Assembly: GCA_934757155.1 (NCBI GenBank)
Contig: CAKVLI010000001.1
Location: 1-64,000, forward strand
Length of the DNA stretch: 64,000 nt
Source of the DNA: an uncultured Candidatus Melainabacteria bacterium
Lineage (GTDB): Bacteria; Cyanobacteriota; Vampirovibrionia; Gastranaerophilales; Gastranaerophilaceae
Direction of reading: 5' to 3'
The position numbers and the translations under genes were made by a program. Within the stretch, counting starts at the first letter, position 1. Every line of letters begins with the position of its first letter. Shown here piece by piece: positions 7,641 through 18,100 of the stretch. The notes under the pieces were generated by a model. The model was not told the DNA's origin, searched no databases, and was given only the letters and a program-made list of their open reading frames with translations.

Positions 7641-8144
7641 TTATTCACCTTTGAGGATTTCATCGATTTTCTCTCCTCTTTTTCTTGCTGCATCCATATT
7701 TTCACACTTTTTAATAATAGCTGCACCTAGAGCGGCAGTTGTTCCACCTGCGACAACTGAATTTACCACATTTCCAAATCCAGGAATCCACGTAACAAGT
7801 TTTGATGCCGCTTTAAAAGAATACGTACCAACGCGTTCTCCAATTATACCTGCGAGTATGCAATCCAATACATTTGAGCTAAATTTAAAACCATATACAC
7901 CATTAATTATCGCCGATGCCATTATCACTTCTACAGTACTTAGTGCCAATTCATCCGCACAAGGGAACTGAGCAGCGAGCGCCGCAACACCCGCATTCTC
8001 TGCTGAATAAAATGCAACTAACTTTTTAGCATCCTTAACCTCTTGTGGTCCATTAAGAGAAGCCAGTTTGCTTGTTTTTTGCAATAAACTACGATTGAGT
8101 TTTCCACCACTAAAGCTCGCTTGACTGACTTGTGGTACTTTCAT
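7641..8144 (-). CDS. glycine-rich membrane-associated protein, DUF697-like
   Basis: AAGGGG precedes ATG 8144. The 167-aa protein starts MKVPQVSQASFSGGKL (signature F-x-G at 11-13). Its C-terminal half contains a Pro/Gly pattern, LVTWIPGFGNVVNSVVAG followed by a TTAALGAA run, similar to DUF697/GTPase-associated four-helix membrane domains. Several hydrophobic helices (about 50-70, 75-95, 105-150) support membrane insertion. It starts a three-gene operon (8144 to 6980). The DUF697 link is by pattern only; an unrelated glycine-zipper pore-like protein is the main alternative. Confidence 0.5.
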   Translation of the reverse strand: MKVPQVSQASFSGGKLNRSLLQKTSKLASLNGPQEVKDAKKLVAFYSAENAGVAALAAQFPCADELALSTVEVIMASAIINGVYGFKFSSNVLDCILAGIIGERVGTYSFKAASKLVTWIPGFGNVVNSVVAGGTTAALGAAIIKKCENMDAARKRGEKIDEILKGE

Positions 8145-8285
8145 AATAAACCCCTTTTTCGTTGATTGTAATAAATATCATGTGCATGATGACAAGAAAA
8201 GCGCATTTTGTCAATAAAAAAACTTTTATATTTACATTTATTCACATTATAACAATTATTTTTATTTTTATTGTTTATATCAAAT

Positions 8286-9104
8286 ATGAACATTTTAACA
8301 ATCCAAAATACTATAAATTTTAAACGCGGTCTGTCCTCAAAAATAATATTTGAGGAAAAATGTATAAATCCGACAAAAGTGGAAGAATTTTTTGCAAAAA
8401 ATTACAATCTAGAAGCTCAATTTAATCTAAATAAAACATCTGCTTTTACAAACAAGTTATGTGCAAAAATTTTTAAAGATTTATCACAAAAACTTGGATT
8501 ACAATTTGTTTTTCCTCCAGCAATCATTCAGTATCAAAAAGAGAATTTAATCGACTCAAATTCTGCACTCAATTTTTGCATTCCTGATACAAAAGAAGTT
8601 TTGTCAAATGATTATCCATTTCTGGGACGCTCAATATTCTTTGGAAACAATCTAAATTTGTTTGATACAAATTTAATGACTGAATGTCAATACAAAAATA
8701 AACAAACAAGTTCTCCACATTTTTTAGCCTCATACATTCATGAATGGATACATAGTTTGCAATTAGATTTAATTTTTAAAAAATTTGGCTACGGTGGCGA
8801 GTGTAAATATTTAAATACAATTTATCCAGTGAAAAACAAAAAAATAAGCGGTTATGATATGTTGCAAGAACTTAAGGGTAAAAAACTTTCAAATACCGAA
8901 AATTTAATAATATACGATATTTTAGGCGAATACTCAACAAAACCGTGCAATCAATATCTTGAAGTCTTTAGTGAAACATTTACAAAATTTATCTGTGAGA
9001 GTTTAAGTGGGTACGAATTGCGTTGCAACCCTCTAGAATTAATTAATCGAACCCCAAAAGAATTTCAAAAAATCCTCAAAAAAGTTTGTGCATCTACACA
9101 ATAG
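8286..9104 (+). CDS. HEXXH zinc metallopeptidase-like protein
   Basis: ATG 8286 is favoured over an in-frame TTG at 8271; neither has a Shine-Dalgarno, and AT-rich TATA-like sequence sits immediately upstream. The 272-aa product contains H152-E-W-I-H156, a canonical HEXXH zinc site preceded by a helix, and a downstream helix with Glu226 and Glu230 ([11 protein letters not shown]) that could supply the third ligand, as in gluzincins. It begins [15 protein letters not shown], a variant of the recurring N-terminal signature. It is visibly more AT-rich than ilvD next door. No signal peptide. The substrate is unknown; a secreted toxin-like protease is one possibility. The 3' end overlaps ilvD by 11 bases, convergently. 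Confidence 0.55.
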   Translation: MNILTIQNTINFKRGLSSKIIFEEKCINPTKVEEFFAKNYNLEAQFNLNKTSAFTNKLCAKIFKDLSQKLGLQFVFPPAIIQYQKENLIDSNSALNFCIPDTKEVLSNDYPFLGRSIFFGNNLNLFDTNLMTECQYKNKQTSSPHFLASYIHEWIHSLQLDLIFKKFGYGGECKYLNTIYPVKNKKISGYDMLQELKGKKLSNTENLIIYDILGEYSTKPCNQYLEVFSETFTKFICESLSGYELRCNPLELINRTPKEFQKILKKVCASTQ

Positions 9105-10749
9105 CCCCGTGGGAAGCATCTTGAACCGTCCTTGCGTATTTTGCAAGAAATCCTGATTTAACATTCGGTGCTTTTGGTTTAAACTCTTTGCGTCGTTTTT
9201 CCAACTCATCTTCACTCACTTTGAGTTCAAGTGTGCGCTTGTTAATATCAATCTCAATCACGTCACCGTCTTTAATTAAAGCAATCACACCGCCATCGGC
9301 TGCCTCCGGACAAATATGTCCGACACAAATACCTCGAGTTCCGCCGGAAAATCTTCCGTCCGTAATCAAAGCCGCCTTTGTTCCAAGTCCTTTACCCACT
9401 AACAAAGATGTTGGCGCAAGCATTTCGCGCATGCCCGGACCGCCCTTCGGACCTTCGTAGCGAATAACAATAACATCGCCTTCTTTAATCTTGTTTCCTT
9501 CAAGCGCCTTCATTGCATCTTCTTCTGAGTCAAAAGTTTTTGCCCTGCCTGTAAACTCATAACAACTTTCATCCACAGCGGAAATCTTTATTACAGAACC
9601 CTCAGGTGCAACATTTCCGTACAAAATTCCCAACCCCGGTTTTGTAGTGAACGGCTCTTTGTAATCGTGAATCACATTTGAATCAACATACGAATCCTTT
9701 GCAATCTGGCTTGATTTCTTCAAAGAAACCCCTTTCAAATCCTTAAACAAAGGAACATCGCGCAATAAAACCTTCAAAAGTGCATTTATTCCGCCAGCCT
9801 GATAAAATCCACTCATAGTAATATTTGAAGACGGTTCAAGCTTCACAATCTGATGAATTTTATAAGAAAGTTCTTCAAAATCTTTTAAACTGACATCCAC
9901 TCCCGCAGCATTTGCCAAAGCAAGGATATGAAGGAAGGAATTTGTAGAACCGCCCAACGCCAAATCAGCAATAATTGCGTTTCGCAAAGAGTCTTTTGTT
10001 ATAATGTCCAACGGTTTTAAATCTTTTCTAACCAATTCAACAACCTGCATACCGCTTTCAAACGCGATTCGTCTTTTGTGTGAAGAAACAGCTGCAGAAG
10101 TTGAGCAGAAAGGTAAACTCATCCCGATAACTTCCGTCAAGCAAGCCATTGTATTTGCAGTATAAAGTCCCTGACAAGAACCCGCAGAAGGGCAAGAAGC
10201 TTCTTCAAGCTCCAACAAACGTTTTTCGTCAATCACACCGTCGCGATATTTTCCTATAGTTTCAAACGCACCTTTAATCATCGTAAGTTTTTCACACTTA
10301 CTTTCCCCGTCAAGCATAGGTCCCGCCGTCACAATAACTGTAGGAATATTCAACCTTGCAGCAGCAATAAGCATTGCAGGAGTAATTTTGTCGCAATTTG
10401 AAAGCAAAACAAGCCCATCTAATTGATGAGCATTCGCAACGGTTTCGATACAATCCGCAATCAAATCCCTTGAAGGTAATGAATAGCGCATTCCGTCGTG
10501 TCCCATTGCTATACCGTCACAAACAGCAGGCACTCCGAAAATAAACGCCTGACCGCCGCCGGTGTGAATACCTTTTTCAATCTGACGTTCCAAATCACGC
10601 ATACCGATATGTCCCGGAACTAAATCAGAAAACGAACTTGCAATCCCTATAAAAGGACTATCCATATTTTTTTTGCTGACTCCTGTCGCCATCAATAGAC
10701 TTCTGTGCGGAGTTCTTGCTATACCTTTTTTGATATTTTCACTTCTCAT
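9094..10749 (-). CDS. ilvD: dihydroxy-acid dehydratase
   Basis: IlvD dehydrates 2,3-dihydroxy-isovalerate and 2,3-dihydroxy-3-methylvalerate to the 2-oxo acids of valine and isoleucine synthesis, using an Fe-S cluster. The 551-aa length is normal. Cluster and active-site motifs are present: [26 protein letters not shown], and the C-terminal GRFSGGTRG loop with its catalytic Ser. CAGGACGG lies upstream of ATG 10749, and a TGTGTTATCAT promoter sits at 10773-10783. No other ilv or leu gene is nearby, so it stands apart from the rest of the pathway. Confidence 0.97.
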   Translation of the reverse strand: MRSENIKKGIARTPHRSLLMATGVSKKNMDSPFIGIASSFSDLVPGHIGMRDLERQIEKGIHTGGGQAFIFGVPAVCDGIAMGHDGMRYSLPSRDLIADCIETVANAHQLDGLVLLSNCDKITPAMLIAAARLNIPTVIVTAGPMLDGESKCEKLTMIKGAFETIGKYRDGVIDEKRLLELEEASCPSAGSCQGLYTANTMACLTEVIGMSLPFCSTSAAVSSHKRRIAFESGMQVVELVRKDLKPLDIITKDSLRNAIIADLALGGSTNSFLHILALANAAGVDVSLKDFEELSYKIHQIVKLEPSSNITMSGFYQAGGINALLKVLLRDVPLFKDLKGVSLKKSSQIAKDSYVDSNVIHDYKEPFTTKPGLGILYGNVAPEGSVIKISAVDESCYEFTGRAKTFDSEEDAMKALEGNKIKEGDVIVIRYEGPKGGPGMREMLAPTSLLVGKGLGTKAALITDGRFSGGTRGICVGHICPEAADGGVIALIKDGDVIEIDINKRTLELKVSEDELEKRRKEFKPKAPNVKSGFLAKYARTVQDASHGAIV

Positions 10750-10772
10750 AATAAAAACCGTCCTGCACTACG

Positions 10773-10783
10773 ATGATAACACA
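10773..10783 (-). promoter_or_regulatory. extended -10 promoter for ilvD (leadered)
   Basis: Minus-strand TGTGTTATCAT gives a TG-extended TATCAT. Transcription would start near 10766, leaving about 17 bases before ATG 10749, enough for the CAGGACGG Shine-Dalgarno. This is a useful contrast to the leaderless promoters in the window that share the same TGTGNTA core. Confidence 0.45.
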
Positions 10784-10821
10784 AAACGGGATAAATTGAA
10801 TATGAAAAGAAATTTATTTGT

Positions 10822-12144
10822 CTATGCGTATTGAGAGGCAAGTCTTCCGAATGCCAAAGCGGTTTCTTTATCAGCCTTTCCTTCCTGAACCTTCTGAGCG
10901 GTGTAAGTCAAAAGCTGTGCCTGACCTTCCTGAGTCTTGGTCATATTTTCCGCTTGGATTTTATCTGCAACATCTTCACCGACGATAGCTCTTGTAGCCT
11001 TTCCTGCAAGCCACATACCAATAGAACCGCAAAGAGCCCCAATCACACCACCGATAGCCGTTCCAACACCGGGACCGAATACAGTACCGATTTTTGCTCC
11101 GAGAGATGCGAATGCCCAGACACCAGCTGCTTCACCAAGCGCCCATCCTGCTGCGTTACCGACGGCTTTAACACCGGTTTGCATCATTTGTTTTCTACCG
11201 GATTTTTTGTCTTTAGCGAATGCAGTTTTAATTTTATCAATACCACACAAGAGTTCTAAACCTGCAAATATTACGCTTCCCCATATACCGCCTTTTTTCA
11301 AAGCGTTTTTGAAGGTAACTTTGTTACTTCCAACAAGAGTTTTTGCTTTTTCTGCAATACCTGCCGTATCCTTTAACGCAGTTTCAACGGAAGGTACTTC
11401 TGGTTTAAGTTTAAGCTTATTTAACAAACGATTAATTCCGCCATTATTTACATAAGCTTTTTCCAATTTTGCACTTGCTTCTGCAATTTTGTTGATATCT
11501 TTTGAATCAAGTGCTTTTTGCATAATATCTTTCAATTTATTATATTCTTCAGGAGTATATCTTTTTCTGAATAAGCCTAATTTACTCTTTGAACGAGCAG
11601 AAAGCTTGTGCATTCTAAAATAAGCTTCTTCCATTACTGCGTGGTTTTCTTTCCACAATTTATTTAAGTCAGACCCGTTAACCTTGACTCCTTTAAACAT
11701 TTCTTTGACATCACCAAAACTTGCTTTTACCGTATTAATCGGGTGAGCAATTATTCTCGGATTTGCCATTACACCACAAACAATACCACCACCAATAGCG
11801 GCATTTGCAAGTGATTCAGATGGAGAGATTGCATTATTTTTATAGAATTTAGCTAACGTTGCCATATCAGCTTCATTAGCTTTAGAATCTGTATTTTGAA
11901 CTGCGCCAAAGGATGTTGCACCAGCATTGTTTTGAGCATATATGCTTGAATTTACCCCATTTACATCATACGCAGAATTGTTATACATATAAGGGTTCAT
12001 ATAAGCGTAAGAATTAACCAATGAATCATACATATTGATGCTATCTCTGTAACCATTAAGATAATTTGGTACAGCTGAGTTCAATCCGACTCCGCCATAG
12101 AGTGCATATTCCATATTTGCTAATGCTGAAATTGGTGCTACCAT
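10822..12144 (-). CDS. hypothetical protein with C-terminal glycine-zipper membrane region
   Basis: This 440-aa protein has a Tyr/Asn-rich N-terminus (about 1-90), a helical lysine-rich middle (about 140-270) and a hydrophobic Gly/Ala C-terminal third with GAVIGG-type zipper repeats (IGTVFGPGVGTAIGGVIGAL, about 355-385), resembling glycine-zipper proteins that span or perforate membranes. No signal peptide. It is divergent from the giant gene at 12291 with about 145 bp between them, so they may share regulation. The function is unknown; toxin-like effector and envelope protein are both possible. Confidence 0.55.
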   Translation of the reverse strand: MVAPISALANMEYALYGGVGLNSAVPNYLNGYRDSINMYDSLVNSYAYMNPYMYNNSAYDVNGVNSSIYAQNNAGATSFGAVQNTDSKANEADMATLAKFYKNNAISPSESLANAAIGGGIVCGVMANPRIIAHPINTVKASFGDVKEMFKGVKVNGSDLNKLWKENHAVMEEAYFRMHKLSARSKSKLGLFRKRYTPEEYNKLKDIMQKALDSKDINKIAEASAKLEKAYVNNGGINRLLNKLKLKPEVPSVETALKDTAGIAEKAKTLVGSNKVTFKNALKKGGIWGSVIFAGLELLCGIDKIKTAFAKDKKSGRKQMMQTGVKAVGNAAGWALGEAAGVWAFASLGAKIGTVFGPGVGTAIGGVIGALCGSIGMWLAGKATRAIVGEDVADKIQAENMTKTQEGQAQLLTYTAQKVQEGKADKETALAFGRLASQYA

Positions 12145-12290
12145 AACCTAATTAACCCTTTAAAATCTAACCTTATATATATAAAGTTTTTCTGTTAACA
12201 AAAATTGCCTGTTTTGTAAAGATTTTTTAAGAAAATAACAAAAAAACTTTTTCAGAAGTCTTAACCCTCATATACCACCAAGGGGGATTC

Positions 12291-15200
12291 ATGAAATTAG
12301 AACATATTAACGGCACCGACAACAAACAAGTATTCAGAGGACAGAGAGTATGGAAAAACACAATTACTCAACTTACAAGGAACAATTCTTATTCACTAAC
12401 AGAGCCTAATCAACGCCGTATTTCAGACGCCATAAAAGCTATGGCTCAAACCAAGGGCGATAAGAATATAAAGTTTTTGCTTAATTCTGCCGCAAAAGTG
12501 AAATATTCGACTAATATTCAATTAAAAGACTCCCCGAAAAATAACTGGAAAGGTATGCTTTTATCCGCTGCTGCAACGGTCGCGACACTTGCACCTTTAA
12601 CCGTAAAAAATAAAGTTGATAAACAGATTGAAATAATTGAAAACAACACCGCTCTAAATAAAGACGAAAAAGAAATTTTAAATTTAAGAGAACAACTGCT
12701 TAAAGCTATAGATTTGAAACAAATCCAAAAAGAAACAAAAGGCAGCGCAAAAGATTTTGATAAGAATTTGGATTATTTTATAGTTTCATCTGAAACAACT
12801 CTAAAACACAAAAAATATGTGCTTGAACGCTTGAACTACATGATGAGCAATAAGTACAAAATCAACCCGCAACTCAAAGACAAAAAATCAATTGCAGTTG
12901 CAGAAATGATTAACGACATGGCTATTCACACTCCCGGCAATGATGTGCCAAACATCAAAGCTATCGACCAAAAGAGTCATGGTATGTGTGCAGCAATCTC
13001 AATCGTAAGAAAAAAACTCACCTATGAAGATAAACCAAATTATGTTGATGCAATCCTTTCCGAATTGGATTCAAACAACTATATTTCCATTTATGATAGA
13101 ACAAATCTTGGTTCAGGTCACAAAGTAAAAGTAGCAAAAGTTCCTGTAGATTTCAACACAGCCTTAGCAAAAGGTTACAGAATCATTGACGCGTCAGCTC
13201 TTCATTGGATGCAAATTGCAGATATGGGCGGCTCCGGAAATGTTTCTTACAATGATTATCACCCGTTTGACGCAGAAAACTTTGATGTAAACGCAGATTC
13301 ATTCTTTAACGTAAAAATAGATGACCCGGAATTAAGCCAAGCACAAACATATTACCAAGCTTTGTGCAAGGCAAAAGATGTTGTAGGTGACTACAAAGCC
13401 CGCAGAATAAAAAAAGATATCAAAAAGGAAAATAATTTCCAAAACCGCAAAAACAACATTGATTTGTTGAACAAAACCGGAAATGAAATCAGAGCCAAAT
13501 TAAGAAGTTTTGAGGAAGGTTTAAACAGCACCAAGATAAATGAATTGTATTCAGGAATTTTAGCTCTGCAAAAACCGCTTTCTGTTGATATTTCAGAAGA
13601 GGACAACTATTCTTACATTCCAAATGAAGAAGAAGCCGTAAAGAAAGAAAAAATTAGAAATTTCTTGGCTGACAAAGGCGGCATAAAAGATATTGAAGCT
13701 AAAGAATTTGACTCATTATATTCTCTAATCGAATATGCTAATGAAATCAAAGAAGGCATGAAAAACAACTCTTCAAAATCCTCTGCAATCCGCAAAGCCC
13801 GTGATTTGTATGAAGTCGCAGCAGCATACAGACATCAAGTGCTGACAGGCTTAAATGATTCGGATATCCTCATCCAATATTTATCTGAACTACACGTTCC
13901 TGATAGAGAAACACTGTTGCTTGATACTTTTAACAAAATAATCAGTGAACTTGGGAAAAACAGCAAAGCCTCAGACTTGATTATGGAACAACTTTCGCCG
14001 AGTTTCAAAAACATTAAATCAAAAGAAGATTTGATTTCAGCCCTTTCGCACGAAAAAGAAAATGTTGAGTATTATATTAAAAACACTCTTGGTCAGGCAT
14101 ATCATCTTATGGATATTGGAGGTAAAGAGGATGCCTTGCGCCAAAATGTCGAATCTTTAATAACTCTTATAAACAATGGCAACAAAGAGATTATGACTAA
14201 CATCTCGCAAATTTTTGATGTAAAACCGAAAAAGAGCGCAGTACTTGCAAAATTAGAATCAATGCTGCAAGGACTGAAAAACGGTAATAAAAACGTTTTT
14301 GATGAATTATTCAACAAACTCGGTGACACCTCTCAAACATTATACGTTAGTAAATTGTTACAAAGTTCTTTTGAGAGCATGTCTGCAGAATTTTTCAGAA
14401 GAAACAACGCAAATGATGAAAATTTAGAACTCCTAATCGAATTTAGTAAAGATGACCCCGGTTTTAAGGCATATAACAATGTGGCTGAAAATATTAATTC
14501 TCTGGCCACGTATATATCAACTTGGTCAAACGCGTTGAAAATCGTTGATGAAAACAAAAACGTAATAATTTCCGCTTCACTTGAAGACGCTGTAATCAGA
14601 AAATTGGAAGAAGAAGGCGAAATTATTTCAGCAAGAGATTTGCGTGAACTTCAAAACCATTTTACGAAAATAGATCAAGATCGTTCAACCGACGAATTCC
14701 AATCAAGACAAGGCAAACTCAAAGATAAAAGCCTTTATAACTTTTCTGACAGCGAAAAAGCTGCTCTCAAAAAGACAGAAAAGAATGTAGATGCAATGTA
14801 CTCAAACATTAAGAAAGAGTTCAGCGCGGTTCAAAGAGATATGAAAGATTCCCTTGAAGAGCTAAAACGTGTTATTGGATTGAATAACGGAAGTTATTGG
14901 GTTGGAAGTGACGGACACTCAGGGCTTTTCACCGATATGCAAATACGACTTCTTGAATACATAACTGACAGACCACACTACAAGAACGAAGACATCAAAA
15001 GCGCGATTGAAACAATCAAAACAACTCCATATTCCGGTATCAGTTCAAGCTCTGTATACCACAATGATATCGGTATGCACGCACAATATATCGCAGATAT
15101 TGCGCCCGTCACAATCAGAACAAAGGACAAAGACGGCAACATTGTAGAAGAAACTAAAGATGTTTTGTTTAACGATAACAGCTGGGGTGCTAGTGAAAAC

Positions 15201-18098
15201 GAAAACACTTGGGTTGATTCAAATGGTATAAAGAGAACTGACTATAGCAGCAATCGTGGCGGAACACAAGGTTATATTACAAACTCCGAATACAGAAACG
15301 GTAACTTTGTTGACAGAATCCTAAATGAAATGACCCTTGTTGAAGAACCTGACAAGACAGAAAACCGTGTATATAAGAGAATCAAGCACCCTGATGATGA
15401 AATTTATAAAACACCTCAATACAACTCAATAATCGTAGACGGGAAATCTTCTGAAGCAAAAAAATTGACCGACGAAATTCATGATACGATTTTCAACTCA
15501 GCTGCCGGTCTAGATAAAACGCTTAGAGCGCTTGTAGAAAATCATAGTGAAGAACAATTGAAAAACATGATAAAAAATCTTAGACGCGCAGATGAAGGGT
15601 GGAAGACTAAATATCAAAATATTCTTTCAAGAATTTTCCCTGTAAACGGAGAAGGTATCAAAACAGAAGCTGAATATAACAACTTACCTGACAATGATTA
15701 CTTGAAAGTTGTATTAGAAAAAATTGCCCTCAAAGACAGAGGACAAATTGCAGGACTTGAACCTGAACTTGCAGAGGTAAGAACAGTAAAAGGTTTAAGC
15801 AAATTTAAAGCCGCTCAGAAAAACAGAGCCATAAATTCTTTCAAATACGCATTCAATAAAACCACTGAATTTATTGACTATGTCGGAGAACAATGGAGTG
15901 AGGAAGAAGAAGATGCCCTCAACGAAATCTACGACAAGTACGGCATCAAGCTTACCGATGAAGAAGAAAATTATATTGGATACAAGTTTACAATTGATAT
16001 GGATAATTTCGACGGAAATATTGAACACTCTATTCAACAAATATTGCAATTTGCGCAAGATGACGCAAGCAAGGTCATTAAAAATGAAGACGCGAAAAAA
16101 GAAATTATGACACTTATTGAAAACTTTGTTCGCCAGTCTCTTTATTTCAATAAAGAAGACATCAATAATCCTAAAATTAAACACGTAATTGATTTTATAG
16201 ATAGAGCTTATGACCCAGTGGATGACGATGATCTCGTTAGAATTTACAGAGAAATTCAAAACATGGACAAAGAAACATTCAAAAAAGAAATTATGTCAAA
16301 AGTTACCACTAAAGACTTAGGATTAAAACCTACTACAGGCTATGATGTTCTCAAAAAGCTGCAACATTACGACACTGATATGAACAATAACCTGATGAAT
16401 ACTATTTATTACGATACAATTGGTCCGGCACTAGATAGTGACGAATACAAAACCTCATACAAATACAACAAATTCAGCAGAAGCGCGCGATATAAAACTG
16501 TTTATAATTTCAACACAGCATATCGCGAAATGGAAAGCGCTCTATCAGAGCTTTCTATGTCAAAATTGTTCAACAAGTACAAAGATAGAAATATTACAAG
16601 GTACGGTGTTTATCCGGCTTATCCTAAAATTTCTTACATCACAGAGAGTGTACTAAACGCCTCTCTTGACAGTATGTTAGAAGTTTTGAGAGACAGCACT
16701 GAAGCAATTAAAACAGCTGAAATTCAAAAAGAAAATTACCAAATTGCATACAAGCTCGCAAGATACAATCAAAAATTTGCACCTGATGCCGTATTATCCG
16801 ATTATCAATACAAAAACATCAATATGTTATTAGGGAAATTGATAACAAACAACTACGGAGATTATGCAATGGAAGAGCCGCTTGACGCAGCAGAAAAAAT
16901 TCTAGAACTTCCTAAAGGTACAAAATGGGAAGAGTATCAAGAATACTTAAGAAGAATTGTTAATAAAATATTCTCTTTTGAAAACACAACCCCGACTGTA
17001 GCACTAGATAACTTTATCGCAAGTAACAAGCTCTCTATCAAGGTAAACAAAGAAGCTCTGCTTAAATCTCTAACGCAGAAAAGATATCAGAGCCATATCA
17101 GTGAAATGTTAAGCAAATTGGAGCAAGCATATATTAAAGGGGATAAAGCTCAAACAGAAACCCTGAAAGACGCCTTTCGCGCTGAGTTTGAAAGATGCCA
17201 CCTTTTGCAAAAACCTGAAGAATTGCTAGAATCTTTCACTCTATCCTGCGCAAAAGATTCAGAACTAAACAAATATAACGAGACCTTCTCTTCATTAATG
17301 CAAAGAGGTTTGGTGTTTGCCACCCTTGCTGAAATGGAAGAAATCCTTATGAAAGGAATAAAAGAAGGAGTTGAATTGGATGCAAAAAAACTCTTTGATG
17401 ATTATAATATCGACCTTAGCACCGGAAGCTACACAATGGGTTCCGACGAAATCATTGAGTATATGATTAACAGGCTGATTATTGATGACCAAAACAGCAC
17501 TGCGTTAATGTTTATAGACAAACTGGGACTCGGCGACGCGTATATCAGAAGAGTTTACAACAATATGGATTTTGAAGAGAACAAAAAACTTCTCGTAAAA
17601 ACGTATGAGGATGTCGGCAACTACTCAAATTTCCAAAACACAGTGAACCCAAGTATTGATGATGCAGCTGACGCGCTAACAAATAATGGTGACAACTACT
17701 TGAGAATCATCAATGCTCTAAAAAACACTATAATAAAGACCGGTGAAGAGTATTCAGTCGACAAGAAACACGTAAAAATTCTTCTTAAAGCCTTGGACAG
17801 CGCAAAAGAAGCGTGTAATAAGAATCCGGAAGGCAACAGAGCACTAATCTTTAATACATTGATGAATCAAGCGAAAACAGATATTGTAAACTCAGTAAAC
17901 AGTGATTGCGACAAGATTAATAATACTTTGCGCTCTACTTACACAATTCTTAAGATGATAAACCAAATCTTGGTAATAGAAAAAACCGAAGCCGAAAAAC
18001 AAAGAGCTGAACTAAACCAAAAATACACTGAGTTGTTACAGCTTCGCGATTTCTTGCAACAGAATTTGCAAGAGGTCGACGATTCTGATACAATCTAA
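12291..18098 (+). CDS. giant 1935-aa protein with split papain-like cysteine peptidase triad
   Basis: AAGGGGG precedes ATG 12291. The N-terminus carries the recurring signature (KQVFRG, F15-R-G17), followed by a short hydrophobic stretch (about 88-103). A C1-like active site can be read: Cys233 in IDQKSHGMCAAISIVRK (compare Q-x-x-G-x-C-W in papain), His930 in GMHAQYIADIAPV, and Asn963 in FNDNSWG (compare N-S-W-G). About 700 mostly helical residues separate Cys from His, far more than in any C1 peptidase I know. Residues 1000-1935 are almost entirely charged helix and coiled coil, ending in a heptad-rich segment. No signal peptide. It could be a large secreted or surface protease. The TrmB-type gene starts two bases after the stop. 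Confidence 0.65.
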   Translation: MKLEHINGTDNKQVFRGQRVWKNTITQLTRNNSYSLTEPNQRRISDAIKAMAQTKGDKNIKFLLNSAAKVKYSTNIQLKDSPKNNWKGMLLSAAATVATLAPLTVKNKVDKQIEIIENNTALNKDEKEILNLREQLLKAIDLKQIQKETKGSAKDFDKNLDYFIVSSETTLKHKKYVLERLNYMMSNKYKINPQLKDKKSIAVAEMINDMAIHTPGNDVPNIKAIDQKSHGMCAAISIVRKKLTYEDKPNYVDAILSELDSNNYISIYDRTNLGSGHKVKVAKVPVDFNTALAKGYRIIDASALHWMQIADMGGSGNVSYNDYHPFDAENFDVNADSFFNVKIDDPELSQAQTYYQALCKAKDVVGDYKARRIKKDIKKENNFQNRKNNIDLLNKTGNEIRAKLRSFEEGLNSTKINELYSGILALQKPLSVDISEEDNYSYIPNEEEAVKKEKIRNFLADKGGIKDIEAKEFDSLYSLIEYANEIKEGMKNNSSKSSAIRKARDLYEVAAAYRHQVLTGLNDSDILIQYLSELHVPDRETLLLDTFNKIISELGKNSKASDLIMEQLSPSFKNIKSKEDLISALSHEKENVEYYIKNTLGQAYHLMDIGGKEDALRQNVESLITLINNGNKEIMTNISQIFDVKPKKSAVLAKLESMLQGLKNGNKNVFDELFNKLGDTSQTLYVSKLLQSSFESMSAEFFRRNNANDENLELLIEFSKDDPGFKAYNNVAENINSLATYISTWSNALKIVDENKNVIISASLEDAVIRKLEEEGEIISARDLRELQNHFTKIDQDRSTDEFQSRQGKLKDKSLYNFSDSEKAALKKTEKNVDAMYSNIKKEFSAVQRDMKDSLEELKRVIGLNNGSYWVGSDGHSGLFTDMQIRLLEYITDRPHYKNEDIKSAIETIKTTPYSGISSSSVYHNDIGMHAQYIADIAPVTIRTKDKDGNIVEETKDVLFNDNSWGASENENTWVDSNGIKRTDYSSNRGGTQGYITNSEYRNGNFVDRILNEMTLVEEPDKTENRVYKRIKHPDDEIYKTPQYNSIIVDGKSSEAKKLTDEIHDTIFNSAAGLDKTLRALVENHSEEQLKNMIKNLRRADEGWKTKYQNILSRIFPVNGEGIKTEAEYNNLPDNDYLKVVLEKIALKDRGQIAGLEPELAEVRTVKGLSKFKAAQKNRAINSFKYAFNKTTEFIDYVGEQWSEEEEDALNEIYDKYGIKLTDEEENYIGYKFTIDMDNFDGNIEHSIQQILQFAQDDASKVIKNEDAKKEIMTLIENFVRQSLYFNKEDINNPKIKHVIDFIDRAYDPVDDDDLVRIYREIQNMDKETFKKEIMSKVTTKDLGLKPTTGYDVLKKLQHYDTDMNNNLMNTIYYDTIGPALDSDEYKTSYKYNKFSRSARYKTVYNFNTAYREMESALSELSMSKLFNKYKDRNITRYGVYPAYPKISYITESVLNASLDSMLEVLRDSTEAIKTAEIQKENYQIAYKLARYNQKFAPDAVLSDYQYKNINMLLGKLITNNYGDYAMEEPLDAAEKILELPKGTKWEEYQEYLRRIVNKIFSFENTTPTVALDNFIASNKLSIKVNKEALLKSLTQKRYQSHISEMLSKLEQAYIKGDKAQTETLKDAFRAEFERCHLLQKPEELLESFTLSCAKDSELNKYNETFSSLMQRGLVFATLAEMEEILMKGIKEGVELDAKKLFDDYNIDLSTGSYTMGSDEIIEYMINRLIIDDQNSTALMFIDKLGLGDAYIRRVYNNMDFEENKKLLVKTYEDVGNYSNFQNTVNPSIDDAADALTNNGDNYLRIINALKNTIIKTGEEYSVDKKHVKILLKALDSAKEACNKNPEGNRALIFNTLMNQAKTDIVNSVNSDCDKINNTLRSTYTILKMINQILVIEKTEAEKQRAELNQKYTELLQLRDFLQQNLQEVDDSDTI

Positions 18099-18100
18099 CT

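Noticed and set aside
15795..16259. A 154-codon open frame antisense to the giant papain-like gene
   Set aside because: It has no ribosome binding site, its sequence is Phe/Ile/Val-rich as expected from the complement of Glu/Lys/Asn codons, and the sense gene has consistent coding character throughout.
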